Below are positions 43,410 through 55,045 of a stretch of 64,000 nucleotides of DNA, piece by piece (the first letter of the stretch is position 1; each line of letters starts with the position of its first letter). The position numbers and the translations under genes were made by a program. The DNA is from Marsupella aquatica. Taxonomy: Eukaryota > Marchantiophyta. The stretch is from positions 3,782,001 through 3,846,000 of the forward strand of contig OZ316894.1 in the NCBI GenBank assembly GCA_973895155.1, given 5' to 3'. The notes below the pieces were generated by a model that was given only the letters and a program-made list of their open reading frames with translations, ran no database searches and had not been told where the DNA came from.

Positions 43410-44912
43410 GCCAAAGTATGGGTATCATAAGCTAGGTATTTTAATTTTTTTTCAAACGGATTTACTAAAATTGTACTCCTCTGAGCTCAAGTCTGGACAA
43501 GGAATTGTAAAAGGATTCCTCTAAATTCGATGCCTTGGCTGCCAATTGAACAGCTTACTGCCCGTCATCAGGAGCCTAGTGAACTTCACCTTAATTAGGC
43601 ACTGTTCACATACCATTTCAAACACTTTAAAAATGTCGTATTCGTTGTCACTTGAGTAACAAATTTGACTCAAGAATAGGAGAGCTTGGGACTCAATTCG
43701 AGGTGCTGTACAATTTTAGTAAATCCCTTTGAGAAAGAGTTTAATTACAGTATAATATTCACACATTTTGGCATCGGGCCTCATGTTATCTTCTCATATG
43801 TCGTCCCCACTTTTTTGAGTTGCGACAGCACTCATGTCTCATGGGCTATGACAAGCATTCTTGACGTGTCCACTTTTCTTCTAGCTAAGACATTCAAAGC
43901 TGACTCGCAGTTTATCTTCATCACAGCATGAGTGGAATCACTTCGTTCGGGAGGAATGATCCTATCCTGACGACCTCTCGAGGGTTATCGCAAGCCGTGT
44001 GTTCTGCCTGCCACACCTGTGAAGCTGTTGTTTGTCACACCTTCAAACATTCCACGACAAACGGCCTAGGTAACCCCGGCGTTTACGACACAAGAGCGAT
44101 TCCCGATCATCAGCACTGCGGCTCGATCGACCGGCCCACCAAAACTAAACGCAACGCTGCGAATGAAAACCTATCGAAACAGACAATTAAAGCAATGCTA
44201 ACATGCACACCACTCGATAAGAAAGAGATATTAAGACTTCATCACGAACAATATAAGACAGACCGATCATGGAGACAAGAAAAGAAAGACCCGACACTAA
44301 GGATATACCGAAGAATCTGCCGCAGAATCTCTCGAAGAGTCTGCATGCACCACAATACAATCCAAAAATCCATCAAAGGGAATAGTTGAAAGGGGGCGTT
44401 GGTAACATGTACTGACCCGGACTATGTCATCTACGGATGAACTGAGGTAATAGATTACATTTTCAATAGCCCATTCGACTCTTGATGGAAAGGCGGTTCG
44501 ATAGCAAGCATTTAGAAGGGGTGCAGTTGATGGAAACACCTGTGAGGTTGTGCTGTATTTTCAATTCTAATCTTGTAGTCGGGCGAGAATCTCAAAGCTG
44601 GGTTCCAAAATTGTCAGCAGGTGCCGTCATTCGTACCAAGTCTCCAATCTAAAAGGTGGCAAACTCCTCATCGAGACGGTGAGAATCCTGGATTTCGCGA
44701 ATTCTACCAATCTACCATTAAATTGACTCATCCCTCTCGGCCATTCGTTCTCTGCGAGGCCAGTTTTCTCCGAGCACATTCAACCACGTTCCAATTCTAT
44801 GAGATGCTTTGTGAAAAGTGAGAAGAAGTACTTGTGTACTTCCGTGTCCGTATCAATCTCGTCACACTGTTTCCTTAGTGCCTAATTTCGCCAAAAATCC
44901 AAGCCTTAAATT
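43410..44912. other. intergenic region, nothing recognised
   Basis: Open frames such as 43928-44389 encode Arg/His-rich sequence without a known domain. No repeat structure noted. Confidence 0.4.
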
Positions 44913-44923
44913 GCCATGTACTA

Positions 44924-45068
44924 ATTTTTTACTTTTTAAAGGGAAAATCTCTGAAACCCCACACAGACCCCCCACACAAAGGGAAGAGTAGGCCACAATA
45001 GCTTAACCTAAAACCTATCAATCTCTATTCACCAAGACCTATCCATCTCTACTCACTTGCCTATCTAG
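44924..45068 (-). mobile_element. tRNA-type SINE, diverged copy
   Basis: Flanked by perfect 11-bp duplications GCCATGTACTA at 44913-44923 and 45069-45079. On the minus strand it ends in an A-rich tail (AAAAAGTAAAAAAT). Its body TTGTGGCCTACTCTTCCCTT and GTGTGGGGTTTCAGAGATTT aligns with the SINE at 54902-55034. The promoter boxes are eroded. Confidence 0.8.
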
Positions 45069-45266
45069 GCCATGTACTAGTTCCTAATGTGCTTCTTCCA
45101 TGTTTTGAGAAGTCAGGACTACCCAGCTTGGGGCAGGAAGTGTGGTCTCGCCTGTCTTATGGACAGATGCATGCATCTAGATGGTATGATCTTCTAAACA
45201 CTATAATAATGCTCCATCCCCCTCTCTTTTTATAGAGATATACCTAATGGACCCCCAATAGTAATT

Positions 45267-45437
45267 TTTCTATTTCAAAGACCAAAAGATGAAGACTCTC
45301 TTCCATGGACTTTTCCGCGGAATGTTTCTATTTAAAAGACCAAAAAATGAAGACTCTCTCCCATGGACTTTTGGGTGTAATGTTTCTATTTAAAAGACCA
45401 AAAGATGAAGACTCTCTCCCATGGACTTTTGGGCCCA
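45267..45437. repeat. 58-bp tandem array, three units
   Basis: Units start at 45267, 45325 and 45383; each contains TTTCTATTT.AAAGACCAAA and GATGAAGACTCTC.CCATGG. The third breaks off after TTTTGGG. Confidence 0.95.
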
Positions 45438-46631
45438 CCAGAGGTACCATTTAGTGTGAGATGTTCTTCGAACACCGTGTACAGTCCTCATAATGCAAGA
45501 TTGTCATTGAAAACCGCAGCATGTTCTACTGTTTGTCAGTGCCCGATTGCGATGCCGAATACGATTGACTACGATTGCAGTTCTAAGACGTGAATCAATG
45601 TATTCATTTGACATTGTAGTCGTTGCAGTACTCTTATCCTTGGCACAACAATGCTCATGGTTGCACAATAAAATCTAGGTGATCAAGGCAAATAAGTGCA
45701 AGGCAAGGAATGTTGGGCATTTACTCTAACTTGGGTCTGGAGTATTTCAGTAACAATTCTTACTCTAATTATAGTTAAGCACTTGAGTAGGTTAATCGAT
45801 ACAGTATTACATTCACTAGAAGGAGCTAACTTGTGAGCATAACTTAGGCTCATTGTTACAAGATTATCTAAAAAATATAGGGAACTTAGTCTGTGGAGAC
45901 TCAACCATGGCTAGTGGGCCTAGCATTCACTAACGCTCTCTTGTATTTTTTGTGGACATAACCTCTGGAGAGATGACCAAATATTTCTTGTGTCAATTAG
46001 TTGCTTGTTAGATGTCTGGATCACATTATCTGATTGTTATCTTTGAGCGGTTCTTGCTCAACAGGGAAGTGTTGTTGATCCATTTGAGCCATCTTGGTAA
46101 GATCATGTTGTGGTTGAGGAAGTATTCATTTGTAGTTTTGGTTAAGTAGTTGTTCTGCAAAATATTATCACTTTGGTTGATATTAATGTTGCAAATTGAA
46201 AGTGACATTATGGGGGACAGGTGTTGCGAGGTCCAGGCACAACTGTGTGGTCCTATGTGAAGGGGAGAACATTTCTTTCATTCATTTGGTCTCTCATTCA
46301 CCCCTTCTTCTTCTCCTTCTTCTTCTTCTTTCCCTCCTTCACTCCCTGCCTTCTTTCTTCCTTCCAATACAATTAAGAAAAGAGAAGAGAGAATAGTTAG
46401 AAAAACAAAATTGGTCCAAAAATATTAATATGTTTGCTCTGCACAGCCAAAACCCAAAACCCACTCATGTCACTGTATTCCCAGGTACCCAGAAAGTTGT
46501 AGGGACACATTATATCTAGGATATGTACCATGTATCTCACTCTAGAAGCAAGTATATCCCTTTGGGCAATCCAATCTGAGTGATAAACCCAAAGTCAACC
46601 TACCCTGAAAAACATTTGAATTTTGGCTCTC

Positions 46632-46850
46632 TCCTTTTTCAAGTTTTTAATTAAATAGATGATGGGAGGGATTTTGACCTTCAGATCCAATATTATAGAG
46701 AGCAGTTTATGTGCCTCCTTTTTCAAGTTTATAAATAGAAGATGGGAGGGATTTTGGCCTGATCCCTTATTATAGAAGGTGGTTGACGTGCCTCCTTTTT
46801 CAAGTTTGGAAATAGAAGATGGGAGGGATTTTGGCCTAATCTCAGGGGCC
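46632..46850. repeat. tandem array, three units of 77-84 bp
   Basis: Units beginning CTCCTTTTTCAAGTTT occur at about 46631, 46715 and 46792, each followed by GATGGGAGGGATTTTG. A fragment of the unit's second half recurs near 47145. Confidence 0.9.
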
Positions 46851-49800
46851 TCAATCCAAGGAGTGTCCCATATCACAAGCAAAGTTGTGGCGGAATAAAC
46901 ACCCTAAAGCTTAAGTCAATAAAGTTTTTTTAGGAATGTTTTTATCCCTAATTTAATGGGATATTCTTGGAATATTCCCAATTTTGGTTTTAAAAAACAC
47001 TCTGATTCTTATAATTCTCAAAAGTTGATTAAAACAACCCTAATGTTCTTCAACAAAAATTTAAAAGTATTTAATTAAATCCAATAAAAAAAACCATATA
47101 CTTATTTGTGCATGATGGGCTGGAAGGAAAGAAGTGAGGACCAGGGGCCTGATCCCTTATTATAGTAGTTGATGTGCAGGTACTATATATTGTATAGATA
47201 AATAATTAACAAACCTGATTTATATGGATGGGGCATCTTACCTGGGAGCCTGAGAGGTTTGCGTATGTCGTGCGCATACACATCGCTACACAACATACAT
47301 TGTTTGTCACACACATCCAAACATATCCACAATGCAACATCACAAACACAAGAGAACATAATTATACAAGTGGAACTCATGTCTACACATGTCCAAAACC
47401 CACAATAATCTTCACAACAATCGGCACAACAATCCCGGTCAACAATACCCCATCGATCCCGCACCGATCCGATCACACACGTATGTCAAGCCAACGCACC
47501 TTGCACTACTCAAGGAATCCACGTTGCACAAGCGGAGCTGACAGCCACCATAGCCACACTCGAGCTCCTCTCTCTCTCTCCAAGGCTCAACATCGAAAGA
47601 TGACCTTTCGATGCCTCACAAGGGAGAACTACTCTCCCACACAAACCTAATGGAACTCTATCGGCTCCAATAGCACACATAAAAAACGTACATACTCAAC
47701 TAGCACTATATACTACAACAACATCTAGAATGGTGTGACACGTAGAAAGGAAGGAGGGAAATTCAGAATTCTTGAGAATATTTTTGATCACTCCTTTTTT
47801 GAAAGTGAAGAACCACAACGTTGGACAAGCACAACCCACATGGATTGCACTGAGAGGCTATTATTTTCTAGGATAGCACACAATATTTTTCTGTCCATAT
47901 AGTGACCTGTAAAGCTATGTGCGCCGGCCACAGCCAGTCCTATGTTCATATTCGCCAGTAGTCCATCCACAACTCTACTGGGTTCTGCTGTTCACTTATC
48001 TGACTCAATCCGCTGAATGGTTTGCAAGGTTTCTTTGCTAGCCTTGGATGAGTGTTAGACAGCCTCTTCAATCAAGATTACTCAGAGTGGGACTCAGAGA
48101 TGAAATAACACATACGCTTTTAAATTGGAATTGAAGGTCAAATGTTCTTGATTAGAGGGCTGGGGAAGCTTCTAGCTTCATCTGGATCTATTCTCCTAGC
48201 GAGCAGAGAATTGTGTGTAACTCTCTGACTTATGCTAAGAAAACTATCTAATAATGTCTTATATAGAGAATATGGTACTCAACTCCACGTAGCTACGATC
48301 CTTATAATTATGCAATTGATATTGGAAAGAATGGAGCTCAAGTCAGAGAGATTGACTCAAATTGAGCCTTGACAGCATACTGTAAATTAACTCTTCACAG
48401 TCACACTTCATGCAAAACTTTATGTGCCAACAACTTACCTTGCCAACAACACTTCCTCAACTAATTATGTGAACAAGGTTGCAATATATGAAAAATCATG
48501 CAGTGCTCAGACATTGGGCTAGTAATTCAAACATCAAGTTATTTAGAATCCATTGCCTCAATGATAATTGTCTGAGCTTTCAAGTAATGTTGCAAACAAA
48601 TTAAATCAAACATATCAATGATTGAGGTCGACTATACCTAATCTGGATGAGAGTCCCTCCCATCACATTTCAAAGCCCTCACTCTTTAGATTGGTCTTGA
48701 TTGTGGACCCACACCATTTTGAGTAGGTGGATATATATTCTTCGTTGCACGTGGAACGTTAGGGTCTTTTAAATCCAATTTGGAGTCTGGTAAGAACATT
48801 AGGGTCCCTTTTTCAATCAATTTTTTAGAATATTTCAAGAATATTCCAACTTTATAGGGTTCAAAAAATTTATAAAAAATTGCATTTAGGGGGTGCGCGC
48901 AGGGCTTAAAAATGTCGCAGGTGATGGGGGGCCTCTATGTAGTGAGACTCCTAAGGTGCGAATGCCTAGACCACCCCTATCACAAGAATGGGCAGCTCTA
49001 AAAACTACCAATCATTTTGTTGACCTGTAATTGTGCAGATGATGAATTATGTGATGACATGTGGCACATTTATATGGATACCCACTTACTTTCTCACAAC
49101 CTCTACCTACTTGTCTAATAAAATGAACAGAAAGGCCCTTAATTTGTTCTCACATGAATGATGTCAAAAGCATTGAAAGTACCCTTCATCCTCAAGGGAT
49201 AGCTAGTTATCCCTTTGCGGTGGCTTGAAAGTCCATCTTTCAATGTGAGAGCCTTTTGAGCACATACTTTGGCAACTATAGTGTGGCTAGCCAGGGCTAG
49301 GTTATGTGTATAATGTGGATTCCTTGAAGTGCAATGTGCATTTGGCTTGACATATGAATGTGATTATATTTGACAGAATTGAGTGTGCGTCATTGGTTAC
49401 TAATTGTGAGAAGATTGTGATAAAATTATTGTGGATTTTGTGAGATAAGGATGTTTATGAAAGAAGGGTTAACTAACCGTAAATTTTAGAATTTTTAAGT
49501 TTAAGATCTCTAATGAGGCTGAAAAGGGACCTGAAGACTACTTTGAAGTGGTATGAGACTTTCAAGCCCATCTGAGGTCAACCCAGATTGTTATTAGAGA
49601 AGGAGGATCGACCCAGAACTTTTTACTATAAGCCGTGATGAGATATAAAAGCTTACAATGCGACTCTACTGAACAACAGTTGTCCATTGCCAAAGTTTTT
49701 AAAACCATAAGTCAAACACAGGCACAACCACAGCAGAATCCAGATATAAGGAAGGAGAGTCAATCCGGCCTCTCACACCTCTCAAAGCCAAACTTAGTAG

Positions 49801-50217
49801 GTTTTGAGCTCCCGAGCGCATTAGGCTGTTTAAGCAGTAGAGAGAGGAGGCTCTACCCTTTTGGTAGAGGATCTTGGATCTGAATTATAAGACCAATCTT
49901 GCATTGCATGATGAGAGCCTGGATATGAGGATACTGACTGATTCGTTGTGAGGGGAATGCCTACTCCACCGCTGGGAGTGAAGGTAGAAAGTTTGAGATC
50001 CTGATCGTGAACGAGTCGGTTGTGAGAAGGGAAGCCAGGTCGACCCGGACGCTGCTACTGAAGGCCGGATTGAGTCTGACTTTCGCCACTGTTTGATGGA
50101 CCTGCATCGTGAGTGAAGGAATCTTGATTGATTTGTGACGATTAGGTCGTCACCTGATCATAAAAGCTATAGCCAGGTCGACCCGGACATTTCTACCATT
50201 GGTCGACACCGAAGTGA

Positions 50218-52066
50218 TTGAACATTCTGAAGTTGCAGAATTGTAGAGCTCGCCGTAGAGGAGGCAGACCATTTACTGGAAATCAATTTGTTGCTTCCAG
50301 CAATCCTATGGAGCAAGCTCGGGAGCAAGGGGCGGATCCAGCCGGAATGTCCACTTCTCGTGTTTCTAAGGGGCATTCAACCTCAACATCACCTGCACCC
50401 ACTCCGATTAAAGCCCATGTGAGACGATCGAAGAGAAAGGAGGTCCCCATTGCCATGAAAATTTTGAGGCCAGCTATTCCGAACAATGAAGCTGAGAAGG
50501 TCAAATTGAGGGAGTCTTTGCTCAGGATGGGCTGTGAGTCTTTGATGGAGCTACCCTGGAGTTATCAAAGCAAAGATATGATCAGAGAGATCCAATCCAA
50601 GGAGTGTCCGGCTAAGTTTAAGGATACCTCCAGAGGCCGACCTGAGCGATGGACTCAGATGATGGTTGCAGGAGCTTTTGTATTAGAGGATGAAGGAGAA
50701 GGTCCAGTGGGGAGAGCTATCAATCTAATCCTTCCTTACTTCAAAGGAGCCATCAACAGTAAGGACGGGTTCAATATTTCTAAGTGTTTGGATCCTGATC
50801 TGAAACGAGTCTTCAGCTTCCTGCTACCCCTACTGTATCCTGAGAAGCCAAGAAGAGATATTGTTGGAGTTGGCTCTACCATTGTTGCTGCTTACAAGGG
50901 AGAAAGAAAAGTCAAGTGGGCTAAGCTTATCTTTGATCTGATAAGGAAGTTGGTACACAACCTGTCCAACAAGGGTCCTACTCCTCTCTCCTGCTACCTG
51001 GTACATTTATATAGCTTTGAAGGAGTCTTGTTTAGAGAGGAGAAGAAGTTACTATTGGCCAAGTTCAACTTCATAAAGTATGGAGAGGCAGATCCAGATA
51101 TCACCTAGGCCACCTCTGATGACAGTGAGGATGAGGAACCAGCAAAGACAAATCCTTGAAAGACCCGGTCTGCTGCCCGGAACCTCGACCCGGACTTTGC
51201 CGACCCGGCCTTCGTCGACCCGGCTGAATTTCCGGATGCACCCGGCCATGCCTCCCAAGACACCCTAGCTGACTTCCAGATCATCTCAAACACATTCTAG
51301 AAGGTGAAGAGGAAGACCACTGTGATATATGGAGAAGATCATCACTGACATTTCTCAGAAGTTAGGAGTGAAACCAGGGCAGATTCTTGAGAAGATCTCC
51401 ACCATGAGTGATGCCACAGATAAGAGGAAGTTGGAGAAGGAGAATGAGTTCCTCAAGAAGAAGGTATCTGAACTCAAACAGCAGTTGGAGAGGAGTAAGA
51501 AGAAGAATGAGCTTGAGCATACTCTCCAACTCAGTATCACTCAATCTTTGGATCTGATTGAACTTTTGACTAAGATAGCTTCTGTGGATCTTCTTAAGGC
51601 CCGGATTTATGATGAGTATTTGGCCAAGAACATCACACCCATCCTTTTCTCCAAGATTAACCATTTAGTGGTAGATGTGAGTGCCAAGGTGGATGATGCA
51701 CTTGCAGGCCTCTCAAAGACCTGTGAAGCCTTAAGGGAGATGAGTGACTTGACTACAGAGGAGCTATTAGCTGATACTGAGATTTCTCCCTTTACTACCA
51801 CGTCTTTCTCTCCTAGTCCTCATGAAGGAGTCTATTCCACTGGCCCCTCATCACCCCTCAACCCTCCTGGTTTCCCCACTCCCAGTACACACTTCCACTC
51901 TCATTCTTACACTTATTCTCATGACCCAAGTGCTCACCAGGAGAACATGGATATTGACCCGTCCATCCCTTTTACCACTGGCCAGCAGGGAGTTTTCCTT
52001 CGACCAGAACCCCTTGCCATGGCTAACCCTGAGGAGGTTCCTTCCCAAAAGCTAGGACCAGAATAG
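50218..52066 (+). pseudogene. gag-like two-frame element without pol
   Basis: Frame A (50218-51108, open to a TAG) has a Ser/Thr-rich basic N-terminus, then a region with WSYQSKDMIREIQSKECPAK, GRAINLILPYFKGAINSK and LVHLYSFEGVLFREE, similar in style to gag-like proteins of non-autonomous plant retroelements. The same frame continues past TAG (51106) with acidic DDSEDEEPAK, a TGA and Pro/Asp-rich sequence to a second TAG (about 51298). Frame B (51329-52066) encodes a coiled coil (KRKLEKENEFLKKKVSELKQ) and a Ser/Pro/His-rich tail. Together they read as one protein broken by stops and one frameshift. No protease, RT or integrase is present between 49 and 54 kb, and I could not find paired LTRs. 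Confidence 0.55.
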
Positions 52067-54890
52067 AGTTATATTTAGAGAGTTGGAGCCACATTAGGTT
52101 GGACCTAGAAATAGCTATATAGGTTAGTATATGAATAAGTAGACTCCGGTATTTTGTTTATGTAGTTATTGGAGACTCTACTCCATTTTTGACTAGGGTA
52201 GCTTACATTTGTTAACATATTCCTTTAGACTTGAGTTTTGAAAAGGGATGTCTTTTCATAATTCCCTCTTTTAGTATAAAAGGAGGAGAACTCGAAGTCA
52301 AAGAGGGAGAGAAAATATACATTTGATTTCCTCATTGTCTTTGAAGGAATCTATGCCTTTTCTTCCCTTCTTTTTACTATGGTTGAGTAAAAGGAAGAAG
52401 TTTAGCAACCCTTGAGTTGTTGTGAAGTGTTCAATGAATGCTAGAGTGTGCCTTAATGATATTGGAAGATCAATGAGGTTTGTGACCAATACATTTGGAA
52501 GATTCACCAAAGAGGAAATTGACATTTACACGAAACTCAAACAAGCAATCTTAAGGATTGTAGGAGAAGTAAGCCAATTCGAGTATCCGAGTACCGTCTT
52601 TAACAAGACCAGAAAAGTGTCCCGGGTTGATTTACATTCATGTCTTCTAAATTCAATAGATGGAGAAGAGTCGCTACGAGAAAATCAAAAAGCATAGAAA
52701 ATGTTAATTTCTGAATCTTAAATTAGGCCATAATCCTTATTGAAGGAGTGGTGATGGTCAGAAATTCAATTCCCTTGCATTTGAAACCTCTTATCTACTC
52801 TCCCTCTAGTTTCAATCTTTGTTAATTCTAGTCTTTATTATTGCACTATGAATCCTAAGGATTACCCACTTGAGTTGTGGTTAAACGCTTATGTTAAGAA
52901 GATCATTAGAAATCTCTCCAACCTAGAGAATGTTGATGAAAACTTCTCAAATTATGTTAATTTGGTCTTTTTGATCTCATCCACTCCTAACCGGAACGAA
53001 ATTGAGTTGTTAAGGAGTAAATAGTCATTTATCTCTTTATCACCTTGCTACAGATTTTGTCCTGGATTTTTTGCATGTGAGTTGAGCTTGTATTCCTTTT
53101 TCTTGTGTTTGCAATGTTGGATCTTGTGCCCATGCTTGAATGTGGGTGGCAAGCAATGTATGTTGTGGAGTGATGTGTATGCGCACGACAATGTGCAAAT
53201 TGGTCTTAGTCACCACTCTTTTCTACATTCAATGCAAATGGAGGCCTAAATGGCAACTTGGTTTGGCAACCCCTGCTCTTGCTAGAGCTGGCAAAAGGAA
53301 GCTTGGATCTGGCAGTCAATCTCTACATATTTTCCCGAAAAGGTACTGGTGGCAGCCTGGATGGTGGAGGCAACTACTTGATTTTTTCTCGAATTGATTG
53401 GCAGAACGGAGCTGGGAACGGAGCAACAGTGTCCGAGATGAGACCATTGGAAATAATCACCTGTTCATTGAGGATGAAGCTTTTCTGACAAACCTATTCA
53501 CCTACAGCAAAGCTAATCATCAACAGGGTCACCAACATCACATAAAAGTAGGATAATGATGGTGGAAGTGTATCTATTCAACAATTGGAAGTTAGAACTA
53601 GTACAGCTAGCTAACACTTGTTTGTCTCAGCTTTTACTATATTAATCCAAATATTATCTGAACGTGCAGCCTGGTACTTTCTCCTGGACAGACACAATAT
53701 TGTTCAGGTGGGAAACTTCAATATAATTTAGGGTAACTTAGGGTTTATAGCTGTTTGATTATGGTTCCTCCTAAGCAAGAGATGGACTAAAAGGTATCTC
53801 GTTTCCATGCCCAATCTATCAATCTCCCCCAGCTTGCACACTCCCTGCTATTCAGTTGCTAGGATGACTCACCAACTCCTTGCAGCATCCGGGCTGCCTC
53901 ACCATCTCATTTATGCTTGATGGCACTTAATTTGGCTCAACATCACTTGAGTACTATCAACAATACTATGCAATTCACAGGCATTGCAGAAATGGAAGCC
54001 GACATCGACCACCCTGTCTGCCAAAATGCTCCAATAGACGCTTGCAAACCAATGGACTGCAGTTTACGGGCATAGGACCTATTACAGAGATCAATGACAT
54101 GTGGCAAGGTAACAAGATAGTCATCTTTGGAAATTTTAATTCAAGTCTCTCAATTCTGAATGAAATTGGACTATGTTAGGCTCATTGGAAGCTAAGATCT
54201 TTCCAAGCCATTTCTTACAAACCATGCAACCCCATGCATGGACACTGACACCTTTTAATTACATTCACTCATTGACACCCAGCCTTTTTGTTTCCAATAA
54301 ACTTGCAATACCAAAGACGACCTTTCACTTATATCTCCCTTGATATGTAGAGGAATCTGTTTTCTTGGCTATTCACTATAGGCAAGATTTTCCAAAGATC
54401 ACTGTAAGTGCCTTCACTGAGCGTCCACATTGTTTTTGCTTATTTTAACAGCATTTAGGAGCTGACTTTGACCTTTAGTATCTCCCTCGGTATCAAACAA
54501 GCTAAGTCCACATGAGCATCCATTTCCCAACTAGAATGTCTTGATTCCAAAGTAGTCAGACTATATAATCACTATGTGAACCTACTCTTCAAGGCCTATG
54601 GTCTAGAGTGCCTCTACTATACTGTCTAGAGGCATAAGGAATTTGGGGTCAAGGTGAATCTATGAAAATGGTGTAGCGTGTAAGGAGGCATTGGAATCCA
54701 ATTGAAAGCAATTTGGTCAGGTGGCAATGGGCCATAATATCCTCACCTCTATTTATGCTCAAAGAATGAGCACTCACACTAGGTTTTACTATTATAAAGT
54801 TTCTAAAACCCCCATAAAGTTTCTAACCCCCATAAAGTCAACTAGTTATACTAACTACATGGATTGACTCATTATGAAACTTCTCGACTG
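52067..54890. other. intergenic region, possible 3' part of the gag-like element
   Basis: No paired LTR could be identified. A 91-codon frame at 52422-52697 (CLNDIGRSMRFVTNTFGRFT) follows the TATA-like site, without a recognised domain. From 52.7 to 54.9 kb I see AT-rich sequence with no gene. Confidence 0.4.
52275..52283 (+). promoter_or_regulatory. possible TATA box
   Basis: TATAAAAGG sits in a promoter-like setting 200 bp downstream of the gag-like frames. If this is the 3' LTR of that element it would be the LTR promoter; if not, it may be chance. Confidence 0.25.
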
Positions 54891-54901
54891 CTTTTAGGGA
54901 C

Positions 54902-55034
54902 CTTTTTTTTTAACAAATTAAGGGGAAACTTGTGAAACCCCACAGAAAGGGATCAGTCATGTCACAACTTTTGAACCCAAGACCTAGAAGTCACTACTCA
55001 ATTGAGCTACCACACAACCATGCCTCTCTCAACA
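54902..55034 (-). mobile_element. tRNA-derived SINE, 133 bp
   Basis: Flanked by perfect 11-bp duplications CTTTTAGGGAC at 54891-54901 and 55035-55045. On the minus strand it starts TGTTGAGAGAGGCATGG. It has a perfect A box TAGCTCAATTG (TRGYNNARNNG) and a B-box-like GGGTTCAAAAG about 30 bases later, and ends in an A tail next to the duplication. Pol III-transcribed, moved by LINE-encoded enzymes (family knowledge). Confidence 0.88.
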
Positions 55035-55045
55035 CTTTTAGGGAC

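Larger units (their letters stand above)
45080..50217. other. repeat-bearing intergenic region, no supported gene
   Basis: AT-rich. Contains the 58-bp triplet array and the 77/84-bp array listed separately, a CTTCTT tract at 46305-46340 and a partial copy of the second array near 47145-47175. From 49.4 to 50.2 kb the DNA becomes more GC-rich and repeats the word AGCCAGGTCGACCCGGAC (50031 and 50170), leading into the gag-like frame at 50218; this may be the leader of that element. Confidence 0.5.

Noticed and set aside
43928-44389. 153-codon Arg/His-rich frame
   Set aside because: Low-complexity basic composition, no domain, no sign of splicing.
54902-55034. Functional tRNA gene
   Set aside because: Box A and a partial box B are present on the minus strand, but no cloverleaf can be drawn and target duplications plus an A tail mark it as a SINE.
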